NCBI RefSeq assembly: GCF_963678635.1
Contig: NC_087070.1
Coordinates: forward strand, 41,483,831 to 41,547,830
DNA from: Symsagittifera roscoffensis
Lineage: Eukaryota > Xenacoelomorpha > Acoela > Convolutidae
Direction: 5' to 3'
DNA length: 64,000 bases
Under the pieces are notes generated by a model. The model saw only the letters and a list, made by a program, of their open reading frames with translations. It was not told where the DNA came from and made no database searches. This document shows positions 1-10,400 of this stretch, one piece after another. Position numbers and translations under genes: made by a program. Numbering within the stretch: the first letter of the stretch is position 1; the number at the start of each line of letters is the position of its first letter.

Positions 1-2665
1 CATATAAGAGCCCTTTCAATCGTGATTCCATCGATATAGTAAATTTCCCGAAAAAATTTCAGTGCCAAGAAAAATAATTTGAAAATGAAGTCAAATTTGC
101 AGTGAGTAAGGCAAGCGAGTGGAACGAAAAGCTTTTACTTATTTTTAAAAACTAAATTTATAGCCGTTCAAGCTCGTAAAGTTGCGACTCTTTTTTTGTT
201 GTGGATTTTGGTGAATCAAACTTGGTGGTCCAATTAAGACATAAGTAATGTTTCTAAGGTTAGTTTTTTCTTCCCAACACGCGCACAAAAATTAAATCTC
301 ATGAAATTGGAAGTTATTGTTGTTGGATTTTTTTTCAAAAATTGTTGTGATTCGAACTTACTTCTGTTCGACTCACAATTAAACTGGCTACTTTTGTTGT
401 TGTAACCTCTCTCGAGGAGAGGAAAATATCAATAAAAAAGGTTTGTTTTTGAATTTTTTTAGCCATTTATGGTTTTTCTTTATAACAATATCAAGAATGT
501 TGTCACAGTGTCAAGAAAAACTGGTCTGCTAAATTTTTGATTTTTAGATCCAATTAGACAAAATTTGCTACTAGAATTTAAATAAGAATAATTGGCCTTT
601 CTTGCTGTTTTCTCCTAATCAAATCGCATTTTCAAAAAAAAATCAGAAAGTTCAGACAACAGAAATCTCAAAAATAAATTATCCATTTTTTTCGAATTGA
701 AAAATTCGAGTTTTTTTTAAATCAATGAGAGGTCTAAATTTTTTGTGCACTTGCTCAACAACTGTCTATTCTGGTTGTTCTGATCATTCAAAATTGGTGA
801 ACTTGGATTCGGGTGTTTTTTAAGTTTTTTCCTACGCAAAATCATGTGCCACAAATAGTCATCGGAATGGGTCGTCGAATGATATATCGTATTACAGTCC
901 TTTCAGCCGTAATTCGAAGGCACGTTAAAAAGTTTCAAAAAGTTTTCCCAGTGTCAAGAAACACCGGTTTGAAATTTTTGAACTTTAGTCGAAATTTGAG
1001 CGAGGAAAGCAATCGAATAACCTTCGTTGTCTGAAGTTTGTATGCAAAGTAGACTAAAATTGATTTTACTGAAACTAAAATTATTTAGCTCTTCGTAGGC
1101 AAACATTATCTTAATTTAGTGCTATCTAGTTTTGTTTGTTATTCATTTTTTGGAGAAATGATGTCGATTATACCCAATTCACTATCTTTTCACAAGTTTG
1201 TAGTTTTCCAATCACACGGGGTGCAAACAACGCTTTCAATTTGAAAATAAGGAAATAAATATATATTATGAATATAGTCGGAACATTCTGTGCTACTTGC
1301 ACAGCAACCGGTTATCCTTGTTATTATTTCAAATTAGGCTGAGCATACGAGGCCACGTGAAAAAGGCAAGCCACTCGCAAACGAGACGCTCATTTTTTAT
1401 GGAGGACTGCTGTTGTGCTTGATAAAGTTTTTTTTCAACAAGATCTTTCTTTCGGGTCGTCTCTTTGACAGTACAACACTCCCCCTTTCAGAAATGGGAA
1501 GTTGTTAGCTAGTTTTTTCGATTATTCTTAGTAATCATTGGGTTGGCCATTTGTAAGTGAAGGTGTACTTACGTTAAAACCCAGCACATTCATGTTTGTA
1601 AGTCTTCAATAGCTGTTGGAATTAAAATGGTCTTTTTTGATATTATTGTTGAATAAATAATCAGTTTGTAGTTTGAGTTTAACGATGTGCTCTAGCTGCA
1701 TTGCGATTATGTTGCAATTTCTGTCGACAGATTTTAATTATAGATTTTGTCGGTGGAGTATTTTTAAGAAGGGATCTCAAAATAGTAATTATTGAAGAAG
1801 TATTTTAAGAAGCCTGGAAAGTAATGTAAATCAGAGATGTCTGAGTACTCAGAGCTTTTTTAAAATTGCTTCATCACTGATTCAGTGGTAAATTTTGTCG
1901 ATTTTGTAGGTACGACCAGAAAAGCTAGCTGAAAGTTTTAAAAGTAGCAGTCATTATGTAACGTCAGAGGAACTGAAGCATATTAGTAGTGTTTGTTTTT
2001 TAAGTCTTAACTTGCAAATCTCAAGACGAAGTTGAAGCAAAACAAGAACTCTGTCATGCTTAAGCTAAACTGTAGGTAAGATTTTTTTCGGATTTTTATT
2101 TGTTAGTCATTTTGTTAGTCATAAAGAACCGCAGAACAACAGAAGGCTATAAAATTGACATAGAGCTCAAAAGATCTGTTTTTTTTTCTAAATTACGTTG
2201 AAAGGACCGGTGTTTGGACCATTGATTTTTTTTGTATGAAAGTACAAATTTTCTTACATGTGTTTAAAGTATTGATCTATAAAAAGAATGACAACTTTCA
2301 GTAGCTGAACAAGTTCTCTTGAAATAGATATTTTTTGTATCCGTTTTCGCATATTATTTGGCTTTGAATTGTTTGAAATTGGTCTGTTTTGTGATCGAGG
2401 CTTAAGACATGGGAGTTCGTATATCTGATAGGCTGAGTTTGATTATTAGAGTAAACTAACTGCTAGAATCTTGCTAGATGTTGTTCCTGGGTTCGGTTCA
2501 GAGGAGGATCTTTAGTTTTCACCGATTTCTCCGGCAGATTGGTGTTCGAGGTCTTCTGTTCCATCCAAAGTTGTCCTTGTTCATTTTTCTAATGTGAATT
2601 TATTTTGTTGCAGTTAGATATAATAGTGTGAAGTGGTGTTATTGTTTAGTACATTTTCTGTTTAG
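1..2665 (+). other. Presumed DNAAF11 intron or upstream region; no exon recognised
   Basis: This stretch precedes the 3' splice site at 2664-2665. Because the DNAAF11 exon that follows begins inside a codon, at least one earlier exon must exist, here or left of the window. I looked for leucine-rich-repeat coding sequence, which forms the N-terminal half of DNAAF11, and saw none. The sequence is T-rich with long homopolymer runs. It contains pieces of a dispersed repeat (about 1-160 and 820-1320). A somewhat GC-richer patch at 2470-2580 has no convincing reading frame. Confidence 0.5.
820..1320 (+). repeat. Dispersed repeat with TTCCGA-type ends (family B), degraded copy
   Basis: The block at 835-1030 (GTCGTCGAATGATATATCG, then a CAGTCCTTTCAGCCGTAATTC-like part) matches 5940-6110 in the MAK16 intron and, less well, 1-160. 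Its right end, GTCGGAACATTCTGTGC at about 1277, recurs at 6415 and 15056, followed each time by a variant of ACTTGCACAGCAACCGG. A related GAGCGAGTGAAGCGAGCGAG-type piece occurs near 27080. No transposase is encoded. It looks like a non-autonomous DNA transposon whose ends are inverted TTCCGA-containing sequence. The short reading frame at 813-1034 lies within it and is not a gene. Confidence 0.55.
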
Positions 2666-3213
2666 AAGAGGACGACGAGGAACAATGTTACAGATTGGAG
2701 TTGCCAGTTTACAAACACATGGACACTTCACTGTTGGACTGTGACGTACAGCCCAGCTACGTGCGTGTGACCTTGAAAGGAAAGATATTCCAGCTGACCC
2801 TGTCCAAAGAGGTCAACTGTGACTCAAGTGTGGCTAAGAGGTCGCAAATTACTGGCAGTCTCCAAATCACGATGCCATTTGCAAAACAGATCATCAAAAC
2901 ATCCCCGAACTCACAGAAACCCAAAGACACGACTGCAATCAAAACTGCCCACAAAAGTGCAGAAAAGGGTGAAAATGACTCAAAATTATCGGAAAACGAG
3001 AAAAACAAGACTGAATTTTTAGAAGTTGACAGTAGCAGTGGAAAACTTGTCGATTTGAATGTAGTCGGCAAGCCTGAGAAGGGACAGGCGACAAAGCGAA
3101 ACGCACCCTACAAGCCGAAAAGCTACTTTGCCGATGTGAGCTGCTCTCAAAAAGTGAAAAATTTGATAGAAGTACCTGATGATTTACCGCCATTGGACGA
3201 TTTTGGGTTCTAA
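2666..3213 (+). CDS. DNAAF11: Dynein axonemal assembly factor 11 (LRRC6/TilB), terminal exon
   Basis: Last exon of a cytoplasmic factor that helps pre-assemble axonemal dynein arms for motile cilia. A T-rich tract and AG at 2664-2665 precede the exon, whose first two bases complete a split codon (phase 1). The protein enters through an acidic stretch (EDDEEQ) and then reads VYKHMDTSLLDCDVQPSYVR, VTLKGKIFQL and AKRSQITGSL. These are the family signature of the C-terminal CS/p23-like domain. A lysine-rich linker follows, then the proline-acidic end VPDDLPPLDDFGF, comparable to the VPPLI-type ends of vertebrate homologues. About 182 residues are present; the family is normally near 460, with N-terminal leucine-rich repeats, which must lie in exons to the left. 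No clear AATAAA follows within 200 bp. MAK16 begins 371 bp downstream on the same strand. Confidence 0.88.
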
Positions 3214-3439
3214 AAGAACATTTTAGGCTGCTTTTCATTTCATTTTTAGATTTAATTGTTCTGAAAATGTCAACTGTACACATGTTGAAATTTTAAAATT
3301 CATTATAGAAATTGTAAATTTGTAGATAGCTTTTATCAAATACAAATTGGCAGAGGATTACCTTTAAAAGTAGTTAAGCGCACAAAAGAAGCAAATGCTT
3401 GAGAGATTGTTTTAGAGAATGAGGAATTCTGTTCAAATT

Positions 3440-3456
3440 TTGTTTCTTTTTTTCAG
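3440..3456 (+). promoter_or_regulatory. Strong 3' splice acceptor in the DNAAF11-MAK16 spacer
   Basis: TGTTTCTTTTTTTCAG, with AG at 3455-3456, is a textbook polypyrimidine tract plus acceptor. It lies 243 bp after the DNAAF11 stop and 128 bp before the MAK16 ATG. It could close an intron in the MAK16 5' UTR or serve as a spliced-leader trans-splice site. A second oddity is GAGGTGAGTAAG, a donor consensus, directly before the MAK16 ATG (3574-3584). The sequence alone cannot decide between these uses. Confidence 0.4.
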
Positions 3457-3584
3457 GTTTTAGTTGAAAATTGAAAATAGTCGACTGACATCAACAACGC
3501 CTCAGTTTTAAACTGTCAACGAAAATAGTAAATAAGTTAATCTAGTCATAACTGAACCATCAGCATTGAGTTGAGGTGAGTAAG

Positions 3585-5174
3585 ATGCAACACGACGACC
3601 TCATCTGGAGTGTGATTAGGAAGAACCACTGCTCCTACCGTCTGTCATCCAGCGAAGTGCAGAAGTTCTGCCAGAATGTGTACAACAACACTGGCCTCTG
3701 CAACCACACCTCCTGTCCACTGGCCAATTCACAGTATGCCACCATACGAGAAGTGGAGGGAAAACTCTATCTCTACATGAAGGTAAATGCACATTGAATA
3801 TCATGATATTGATAGTGGCCGCTAGATAAAGACCACCCCAAGAAAAAATCAATTATCAATTCGTTAACCCATTCATGTGCGTCACTTATTAGATGACGAG
3901 GCATTTGGCTATTTTTTTATTTCAACTTTAAATTCAGATGATCCGTATGAAATACAACATCAGTAATATATTTACAATCTATAATAAAGTCTTTTTTTTT
4001 GAGTTTCATAAGTTTTTGAACATCTGAATTAGGGAAGTTGTTCTGTTGGTTTGGTCGATCCTCTTCATGTCTCATTCGAAAATCAGGCGCCGTTTCCGGT
4101 TTGTCCTGATGTTTTCATCTTGCTTCACGGAGTCTTGCATTAGATCTTTCGAATTGTCTTATTATTCCATTAGTCAGGCTTAACGTCTTCACCACAAACA
4201 GCTCTAGGTTTGACATACTGAGTTTGAAATCTGATCTCATGAGCTCAGCGCTCTTTCTTAAGATGACTCCCCTGAACCTGACTACTATGGGGATAACACT
4301 CGCTTCAGTTGTCCCTGGCAGACTCGTCATTACTTCCTTCATGGGGTTTTCTCTGTGATAATTTTCTCGCTTTTTCTTATCAGCTGCCATCATGTCTTCC
4401 TCGTTACTGTCTGATACTACTGTATCATCAATGATTCCTGCCTTTTCCTGAAGAGCTACCTCAAAGTCTGGCTTGAGACCTTCTTGCTTGAAGGTTCACA
4501 TCTAAAGGATGCTTCAAGTATGGTTTAAAGGCCTTTTCCGGTCAAGATTCTCTCAAGGAACTTACATAACTCGTCGTGTCTCTTGGTTCGGGCACTCCAG
4601 GTCTTAGTACATTTCTGTACAATGTGGTTTATGCTCTCCTGGCTCATGCAACCCGCATCGCAGACAGTGCTACCGACTTTGGTGTATATTCGTCGGCGGT
4701 GCTTAGTCATAATTGAATTAGATGGTACTGCACCGGACATCAGCTTAGTCTGTTTGTGATCTATCTGGTTGTATTTGCACTGTTAGTCTGGATGCTGAGA
4801 TGTTGTCATCCACAGTATTTCGTATCTTAGAATTCCAGTATTCGTCATCATCTCTTTTGGCTACGGTTCCAATGTTCTGTTCTGTCTGAGTTCCACACTG
4901 AACATTCCTCTTTTTCCTTACTTGTAGTATCATTGTTACCATGCTCTTCACGCCGAAAACTCCATCTCTTACGCTAGCATGGATTATGGCTGTCGCTAGA
5001 TCCTTCGCGAGCCTGGTCCATTGTTTAACAAAGTAGCGGATAAGTATGATCATTTGCGTAGGTACTTCATGCACAAGTTAGCAAAGGTGTCCTGATGGTA
5101 AATTATTTATTGGACAAAAGCAGAGAGTCATAGATACTCCCGCCGTTTACCCGCGCTTATTTGAATTTTTCACA

Positions 5175-5208
<34 letters not shown>

Positions 5209-7261
5209 CGTCAGAACCGTTTCACCAGCCATCGCAATGCTTTGTTTTAATTAAACAGTCAGATTCCCCTTGTTCCCTTGAACTGATGATGGCGAACTTG
5301 GTGTTTTTTTTATGTGATCTGTGACTGTTAACATGAGTGAAGCTAGGATTTTCTTAGGGGTGAGGGAGATTTTCCGAGCTTCCCAAAGCGCTAAAAAGGC
5401 CCTTTTCGGGCAAAAATTTTTGTACCCTAGGCGATGAATAAACATACCCATAAAGGTGTTTTTAGGCTCTTTTTGAACAGTTTTGAATACAAAATTGCGT
5501 TTTTTGGTGCGCGCTCCCCGCTCAAAATTAGTATATGCTTGGCGCCAAAGGCGATTTTAAAATAATTTTAGGGTCAGTCATAACAAAGGGGGGGCTTTGG
5601 GTATTCAGGGGTAGAATCACGGAAGGAGGGGGTACGGCGCCCGCTCTCCCTAAATCCGCTACTAATTTTGAATCTATGGTTTTAAATAAAACTGTGTTTC
5701 TTTTTTGGTGTTTCTTATGGGCTGGGTAATAATTCCTCATCCATAGGCAGCGATCAAGGATCCTGATGAGAAGTAAGCTTGTGCAGATTTTGTTTCCGAA
5801 ATTTGAACTAATTTAGTTGCCAGTGATTTGCAGTAATATCGTAGAATAACCTATAACTATTTCAGTTTTTGTTCCGAACATTTGAAAAATGGGGAGGAAC
5901 TTTGTATTTATATGTGTTTTAGTTTTTCTGTTTTCCACGCAAAATCCGGTACAAAAATTAATCATCGAAGTGATATATCAGACTGAAGCCTTTTCAGTCG
6001 TGATTCGAACGACATTAAAAAAAACGAAAAAAATTTTCCTGAGTTGGGAAAAACTAGTTTGAAAGCTTTGATTTTGGTTTAATTTCGAGCGAATAAAGGC
6101 GAGCGAGTAGGCTTACAATAGCTCATGTATGCTTAATTTAAGCCGCAAAAACTTAGATTTAGGCGAGTATATTTATTTTTTGGAAATCAAAAACTTCATA
6201 ACTTCTGCAACAAATGAGAATTGAATTTTTTTTTAATTTTTAACGTTTTTTTCTTTTCCATCAAAAACGGTTGTCAAATATTCCTATCTTATTTTGCTAT
6301 GACTGTTGCAAAAACCTAAGCTGTAGTTTTTCGTTGAAATCCATTTATCTTTCCACGCAGAAAAAAAAAGATACTAATTTGAAAAACCTTTTCATTGTAT
6401 TTTTTAAGGCTATGGTCGGAACATTTTGTGCTATTTGCATAGTAACCGACTATCCTTGTTTACAAATGCTTTTAACATACAAGATCGATGAATTAATCAG
6501 AATATGTGTATTGTCTTGTGATTTTTTTTCCATTTTTGTTGTAGGTGGTAGAGAGAGCCGCTTTTCCCAACCGACTGTGGGAGCGAGTGGCTCTTTCCAA
6601 CAACTATCTCAGATCTCTGCAGCTCATAACACGCCACCTCGCATTCTGGCAGCCAAACATGGTGTTCAAGGTCAAACAGCGCTTCACCAGAATGAAGCAG
6701 TACATGGTTAGAAAGAAACGACTGATGAAGAAGGAGCCGGAAGTTCACTTGGAACTGCTCAAGAACAAACACCACAAGCGTGAAAAGAAATTGGAACACA
6801 AAGCAATGAAAGCGGCCAAATTGGAACGCACAGTTGAAAATGAACTGAAAGAAAGGCTGAAAAATGGAGTTTACAGTGATATCTACAATTTTGATAAGGA
6901 AATATTTAACAGGCTAACGGAGAAAGAAAAGACAGAAGATAAAGAGTTGGATGACCTGGAAATGGAATCCGGAGATGAACTTAATTATGAAGAAGAAACG
7001 GAAAGTGTGAACGAATTTGAAGAACCTGTGAAAGAATTAGTGGAAAGTGATTTTGAAGGCCAGTCTGAAGACGAAACGCCAGCAATAGAGGACTTGGATA
7101 TTTCCACAAAAACAAAGTCAAAGTCATTAGTCAAGCCAATTTTGAGTAAGAAGAGTTCGAAAATGTCGAAAAAGAAACACAATAAAGTAGAGTTTGAGTA
7201 CGAAACTGAAGAACCACCTGCCAAAAAACAAACTGTGAAAAGTTTGAAGTTGAATTTTTGA
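3585..7261 (+). CDS. MAK16: MAK16 homologue, nucleolar 60S ribosome biogenesis factor (2 exons)
   Basis: Complete gene of 304 residues (human about 300). Exon 1 is 3585-3782 and exon 2 is 6545-7261. The intron 3783-6544 starts AAG|GTAAAT, ends TTGTTGTAG and is phase 0. The join gives [13 protein letters not shown], the family's conserved junction sequence. MAK16 is a nucleolar pre-60S assembly factor required for 25S/28S rRNA maturation. The N-terminal L28e-like half has the metal-binding cysteines C16, C29, C39 and C44 and the hallmark [11 protein letters not shown]. Exon 2 has [18 protein letters not shown] and the helical RRNA-binding-like basic stretch, then YSDIYNF, then an acidic, lysine-rich tail. 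The ATG at 3585 gives MQHDDLIW, matching MQSDDVIW of other animals; a GTG three codons upstream is not used. A poly(A) signal AATAAA lies at 7273-7278. The intron is loaded with mobile elements (LINE fragment, hAT MITE, family B repeat). Confidence 0.97.
4115..5090 (-). mobile_element. Non-LTR retrotransposon (R2/NeSL-like clade), 5'-truncated 3' end
   Basis: Reading the - strand from about 5090 down, broken frames give the C-terminal part of a LINE polyprotein. First comes a thumb-like segment ([20 protein letters not shown]). Then comes a cysteine-histidine finger, [18 protein letters not shown] followed by [10 protein letters not shown], the CCHC pattern before the endonuclease in R2-, NeSL- and Hero-type elements. 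Then [10 protein letters not shown] and [10 protein letters not shown] with a downstream K-Y pair fit the PD-(D/E)xK restriction-like endonuclease (EPD/VxDVTVV of this group). The finger and endonuclease segments lie in different frames, with an interruption near 4500. 5' truncation is the usual result of target-primed reverse transcription. It sits in the MAK16 intron, opposite to the gene. The exact 3' end and target duplication were not located. Confidence 0.75.
5333..5664 (+). mobile_element. hAT-type MITE, degraded copy in MAK16 intron
   Basis: Matches the better preserved copy at 61560-61991 in order: GCTAGGATTTTCTTAGG, then GAGATTTTCCGAGCTTCCC, GGCGCCAAAGGCG, AGGGTCAGTC, GGGGGGGCTTTGGGTA and the end CTAAATCCGCTAC. 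The left TIR is worn away and no target duplication is visible. It encodes nothing; short reading frames on both strands here are coincidental. Confidence 0.75.
5870..6465 (+). repeat. Family B dispersed repeat, most complete copy
   Basis: It starts near TTTGTTCCGAACATTTG (5872) and ends at ATGGTCGGAACATTTTGTGC (about 6412) plus ATAGTAACCGACTATCC. The two ends are loosely inverted TTCCGA-containing sequences. The internal block 5940-6110 matches 835-1030. It lies just upstream of the MAK16 exon 2 acceptor and inflates an apparent frame at 6271-6711 that is not a gene. Confidence 0.55.
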
Positions 7262-7272
7262 TATCATCTGTC

Positions 7273-7278
7273 AATAAA
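7273..7278 (+). terminator. Poly(A) signal AATAAA of MAK16
   Basis: Canonical hexamer 12 bp after the MAK16 stop codon. Downstream, 7300-7330 is T/G-containing sequence suited to cleavage. The next gene's ATG is only about 215 bp further, so MAK16's 3' end and the CSB promoter or 5' leader share this spacer. Confidence 0.65.
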
Positions 7279-7493
7279 GTGTTTAATCGCAACTCAACTT
7301 GTTCAATTTGTGCAAGCTTAGAAGTAGGCTATCTGTAATTAAGAAATTATTGTTTAAAGTGTTGTTTAATTCGGTGTGAATACCGTGATTTGTGGCTTAT
7401 GTATTCCCCGATCTGATGTATCAAACTGACCTCGGGGCAGTTTTGGTTATGCTTAGTGATCGTTTTAGATAGTATCATGTGATATCAAGAACT

Positions 7494-10400
7494 ATGTCTG
7501 GAGGACAGGCAACGAATAGCAACCAGTTCCTGTCAAGGGCCAACCATATGCGTCAGTCTCAACTAAACGCCCTGATGGATAATTCTGGCAGCCAATCACA
7601 ATCCGCATTGTTGAATCCAACCGCTTCGGATGCGAATTTAAAAGTGAACCATGAGAAAGAAAGTTTGCTGACTGAAATTGCGAAAATAGTCGCGCACGAT
7701 TCAAAAGATGGGAAACTTGAATGTTCTTCGAGCTCTTCGGCTAACGATCTTCAAAGAGCTAATTTTTCTGTCAATGCAAAGTTAATCCAAACAACCAAAA
7801 CTGAAGATGAATTGTCTAATTTGGGGGTCGATGCTTACAATCAAAATGAATTCGAAAACGAAGCTATTCAGCAGTTCGAAAAACAAGTAAATTACCAACA
7901 GTTTCTGAAGTCAAAAATCGATCTGGAAGCTGTTGAAAAGAAAATTTTTTCTCTCAAAAAGCAAATAGAAGAAGTTGAGGTTTTGATCCGAAAAGCGAAT
8001 CAATCTAAACTATTCGAAGTGCAGAAAAAGCGAAATGACCTTATTAAAAAACAAGCTGACTTGGAAATGAAACTGGAAGATGTGAACAAAGACGCAGAAC
8101 GTCTCAAAGATGAAATTGACAGTTTTGTCAACAGTGGAGGCAAAAACAGTTTGAACAGTCAAGAAACAGAACGTGAACGGTTAATTCGGATAGGAGAAAT
8201 TACTCCTTTCGAAGCAACCCCAGAACTCGCAGCTAATACTTTGTCTCAAAATGTTCAGCCTGTGAAAATTGATATTTATCCTAATAGACTTCTTGCAAAA
8301 ACTAATCACTCCATTTCGCCTAAAATAATTGAGAAACATTCAAGATGGAAAAAAGAAGAAGAAAAAGGTTCGAAGCGCTCGGAAGAAGAAAGTGGCTCGG
8401 AGTATTCTGAGTACGAGACTGACGAAGAGTTAGGTTACATAAGCAGTGATGACAATTCAGTAACTCGGAAACAAGTCGGCGACTGGAACGACTCGGATTA
8501 CTTGACCCGAGTTTCCGACTCGAGTTTCGACGTGACCAAACGTGAAAATTTTGAAGAGGTTTGTGGTTTGAGAGTTCCGAAAGTGATTTACGAGCAACTT
8601 TTCAAGTATCAGAAAACAGGGTTAAGATGGTTGACTAATCTGCATACAAATGGTACTGGCGGTATTCTTGGTGATGAAATGGGCTTGGGTAAAACAATCC
8701 AGATGATTTCATTTCTAGCCGGGCTGAAATACTCCTCGATAACGGATTACACAGTCGGTAGCTTCAAAGGATTGGGTCCCGTCATAATTGTGTGCCCTGC
8801 CACTCTAGTTAAACAATGGGTCGCTGAGCTTAATAAGTGGTGGCCTCCCTTCCGAGTGGCCGCCTTAACGTCCGATTGTGAGAGCTCAAAACAAACCAAA
8901 GTGGTTTCAAAAATCATATCAACCAATGGTGTATTAGTTTGTTCATACTCAATTGTGAGAATACTGGAACAGAATATTGTTCACAAGAATTGGCATTATG
9001 TAATTTTAGATGAAGGCCATCAAATACGCAACCCCGATGCGAAAATAACCCTAACTTGTAAAAACTTCAAAACAAACCACAGAATTATTTTGAGCGGGTC
9101 TCCAATACAGAATAATCTGAAAGAGCTCTGGAGTATTTTTGACTTTATTTATCCGGGGAAGTTGGGAACGTTGCCAGCTTTTCAAGAACATTTTGCAGTT
9201 CCAATAACTCAAGGTGGGTATACAAATGCAAATTCAGTTCAAGTTCAAACCGCGTATAAGTGTGCCTGTGTACTGAGAGACACAATTAGTCCATTTTTAT
9301 TACGGAGAGTAAAAGACGACGTGAAAAGTTCACTTACGTTGCCTAAAAAGAGTGAACAAATTCTGTTTTGTAAATTATCAGATGAGCAAAGAATGCTTTA
9401 TAAAGGCTATATTGACAAAATTGACCTGCGAACGATCGGAAATTTCAAGGGAATGCTTTTCACTAGTTTGACTAATTTGAGAAAAATTTGCAACCATCCT
9501 AGAATTTTCGAAGCTATTGGAAAGGAAGTTTCAATGTCCGAAATTGGCGATGACGGTCATTGGAAAGAATCGGGAAAAATGATTGTTGTAGAATCATTAC
9601 TGAGGTTATGGAAAAGACAAAATCATCGAGTACTTATTTTTACACAGTCAGTGCAAATGCTGCGAATATTTGAGCAGTTTTTGATCCATTTCGACTATCG
9701 GTTTTTGAAAATGGAAGGCAAAACGACAATCTCGAGTCGCCAGCCAATGATAACTCAGTTTAATTCAGATCCCTCGATTTTTGTGTTCCTCTTGACGACC
9801 AAAACGGGAGGTCTGGGAGTGAATTTGGTAGGCGCTGACCGGGTGTTAATTTATGACCCGGATTGGAACCCTGGAACAGATATGCAAGCACGTGAGCGAG
9901 CTTGGAGAATAGGCCAAGATAAAGATGTCTTAATTTACAGACTAGTTTGCACTGGTACTATTGAAGAAAAAATTTACCATCGTCAAATTTTCAAATTATT
10001 CTTGACCAATAGAATATTGAAAGACCCAAAGCAAAGAAGGTTTTTCAAGTCACATGACCTGTATGATTTGTTCACGCTTGGCGATGATGATTCGAATGAG
10101 AAAGGAACTGAAACCAGTTCGATTTTTGCTGGCATAGGTGCCGATATAGTTAAAAGGGAAGAAAATGAAGGCAAAACTACTTCTAAAGTGTCGAGAAAAA
10201 CTCAGTTTACACAACCTGTTCCACTGGCTAGTGTTCCGGTTCATAAATTAGTAAAACCAACATCACCTGTGAAAAAAGTTGCTGTTAAACGTGAAGATCC
10301 GAAATCAGAAAAGAAACGACGGAAGCGTGAAAAGAAAGCAGTCAGGGGGGCTATTAGGGATATGATGAGTAAGTGGGGGGTCTCGACTGAAAGCGAAATG

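Noticed and set aside
2470-2580. GC-richer patch as a possible DNAAF11 exon
   Set aside because: Stops in the usable frames and no similarity to the family's linker or repeats.
3616-3852. - strand frame opposite MAK16 exon 1
   Set aside because: Shadow of a strongly conserved exon on the + strand.
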